Below are positions 6,831 to 7,023 of a DNA stretch of 7,023 nt, in pieces. Position 1 is the stretch's first letter; the number at the start of each line of letters is the position of its first letter. The translations under genes and the position numbers were made by a program. The notes beneath the pieces were generated by a model. It was not told where the DNA came from. It was given only the letters and a program-made list of their open reading frames with translations, and ran no database searches. Origin of the DNA: Cyclobacteriaceae bacterium. Lineage in GTDB: Bacteria; Bacteroidota; Bacteroidia; Cytophagales; Cyclobacteriaceae. The stretch spans positions 1 to 7,023 of the forward strand of contig JALWRJ010000176.1 of the NCBI GenBank assembly GCA_026994125.1. The letters are read 5' to 3'.

Positions 6831-7023
6831 ATGAATACAAGACATAATATTGTTGCCCTACTGCCCATGAAAGGAAACTCAGAAAGAGTTCCGGATAAAA
6901 ACTTAAAAATTTTTAACGGCTTACCACTTTATCATTGGGTACTCATTCAATTGTTAAAATCATCTTACATAGATTTAGTAATTATTAATACAGATAGCCA
7001 GAAAATCAAGAACGATGTAAGGA
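6831..7023 (+). CDS. NeuA-type acylneuraminate cytidylyltransferase, 5' part
   Basis: Only the first 64 codons lie in the window; the gene runs off the right edge. Soon after the start comes LPMKGNSERVPDKNL (residues 11-25). This is the CTP-binding signature of the cytidylyltransferases that make CMP-sialic acid and CMP-activated relatives such as legionaminic or pseudaminic acid. IDLVIINTDSQ (47-57) fits the next strand and its TDS turn. The ATG at 6831 is preferred, giving an eight- to nine-residue lead to the first strand. An in-frame GTG at 6810, overlapping the previous TAG by one base, would add seven residues. The gene follows the CotH-like gene by 20 bases and is probably in the same transcript. 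The exact nonulosonic acid cannot be told from this fragment, and some members of this group activate other sugars. Confidence 0.85.
   Translation, partial: MNTRHNIVALLPMKGNSERVPDKNLKIFNGLPLYHWVLIQLLKSSYIDLVIINTDSQKIKNDVR

Overview
This window is part of a surface-polysaccharide biosynthesis cluster. All seven recognisable genes lie on the + strand and are tightly packed. The lineage looks like Bacteroidota: starts lack clear Shine-Dalgarno sequences, the only sizeable gap (before gmd) holds a TAnnTTTG-like promoter element, and one lipoprotein has a Cys followed by an acidic stretch, like the lipoprotein export signals of that phylum. This assignment is inferred from style, not from a marker gene.

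Layout: bases 35-4648 encode four sugar-nucleotide enzymes in two pairs. wecB and wecC convert UDP-GlcNAc to UDP-ManNAc and then UDP-ManNAcA. gmd and fcl convert GDP-mannose to GDP-L-fucose. All four keep their catalytic residues and near-standard lengths. A small GAAA-loop hairpin sits between wecB and wecC, and a 99-base gap with a likely promoter separates wecC from gmd.

From 4645 the content changes. An alkaline-phosphatase-superfamily lipoprotein overlaps fcl by 4 bases. It is followed 3 bases later by a membrane-anchored protein that I read as a divergent CotH-like (kinase-fold) protein with key positions altered. Both genes are visibly more AT-rich than the sugar-nucleotide genes. The window ends inside a NeuA-type cytidylyltransferase gene, which suggests a CMP-activated nonulosonic (sialic-acid-like) sugar.

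Taken together, the cluster would supply ManNAcA, L-fucose and probably a nonulosonic acid for a capsule, O-antigen or exopolysaccharide. No glycosyltransferase, flippase or polymerase is visible, so the rest of the locus must lie outside. The least explained part is the lipoprotein / CotH-like pair (4645-6810): two cell-envelope proteins with phospho-chemistry folds inside a sugar-nucleotide operon. No RNA gene, CRISPR array, insertion sequence or gene-free stretch over 300 bases is present.
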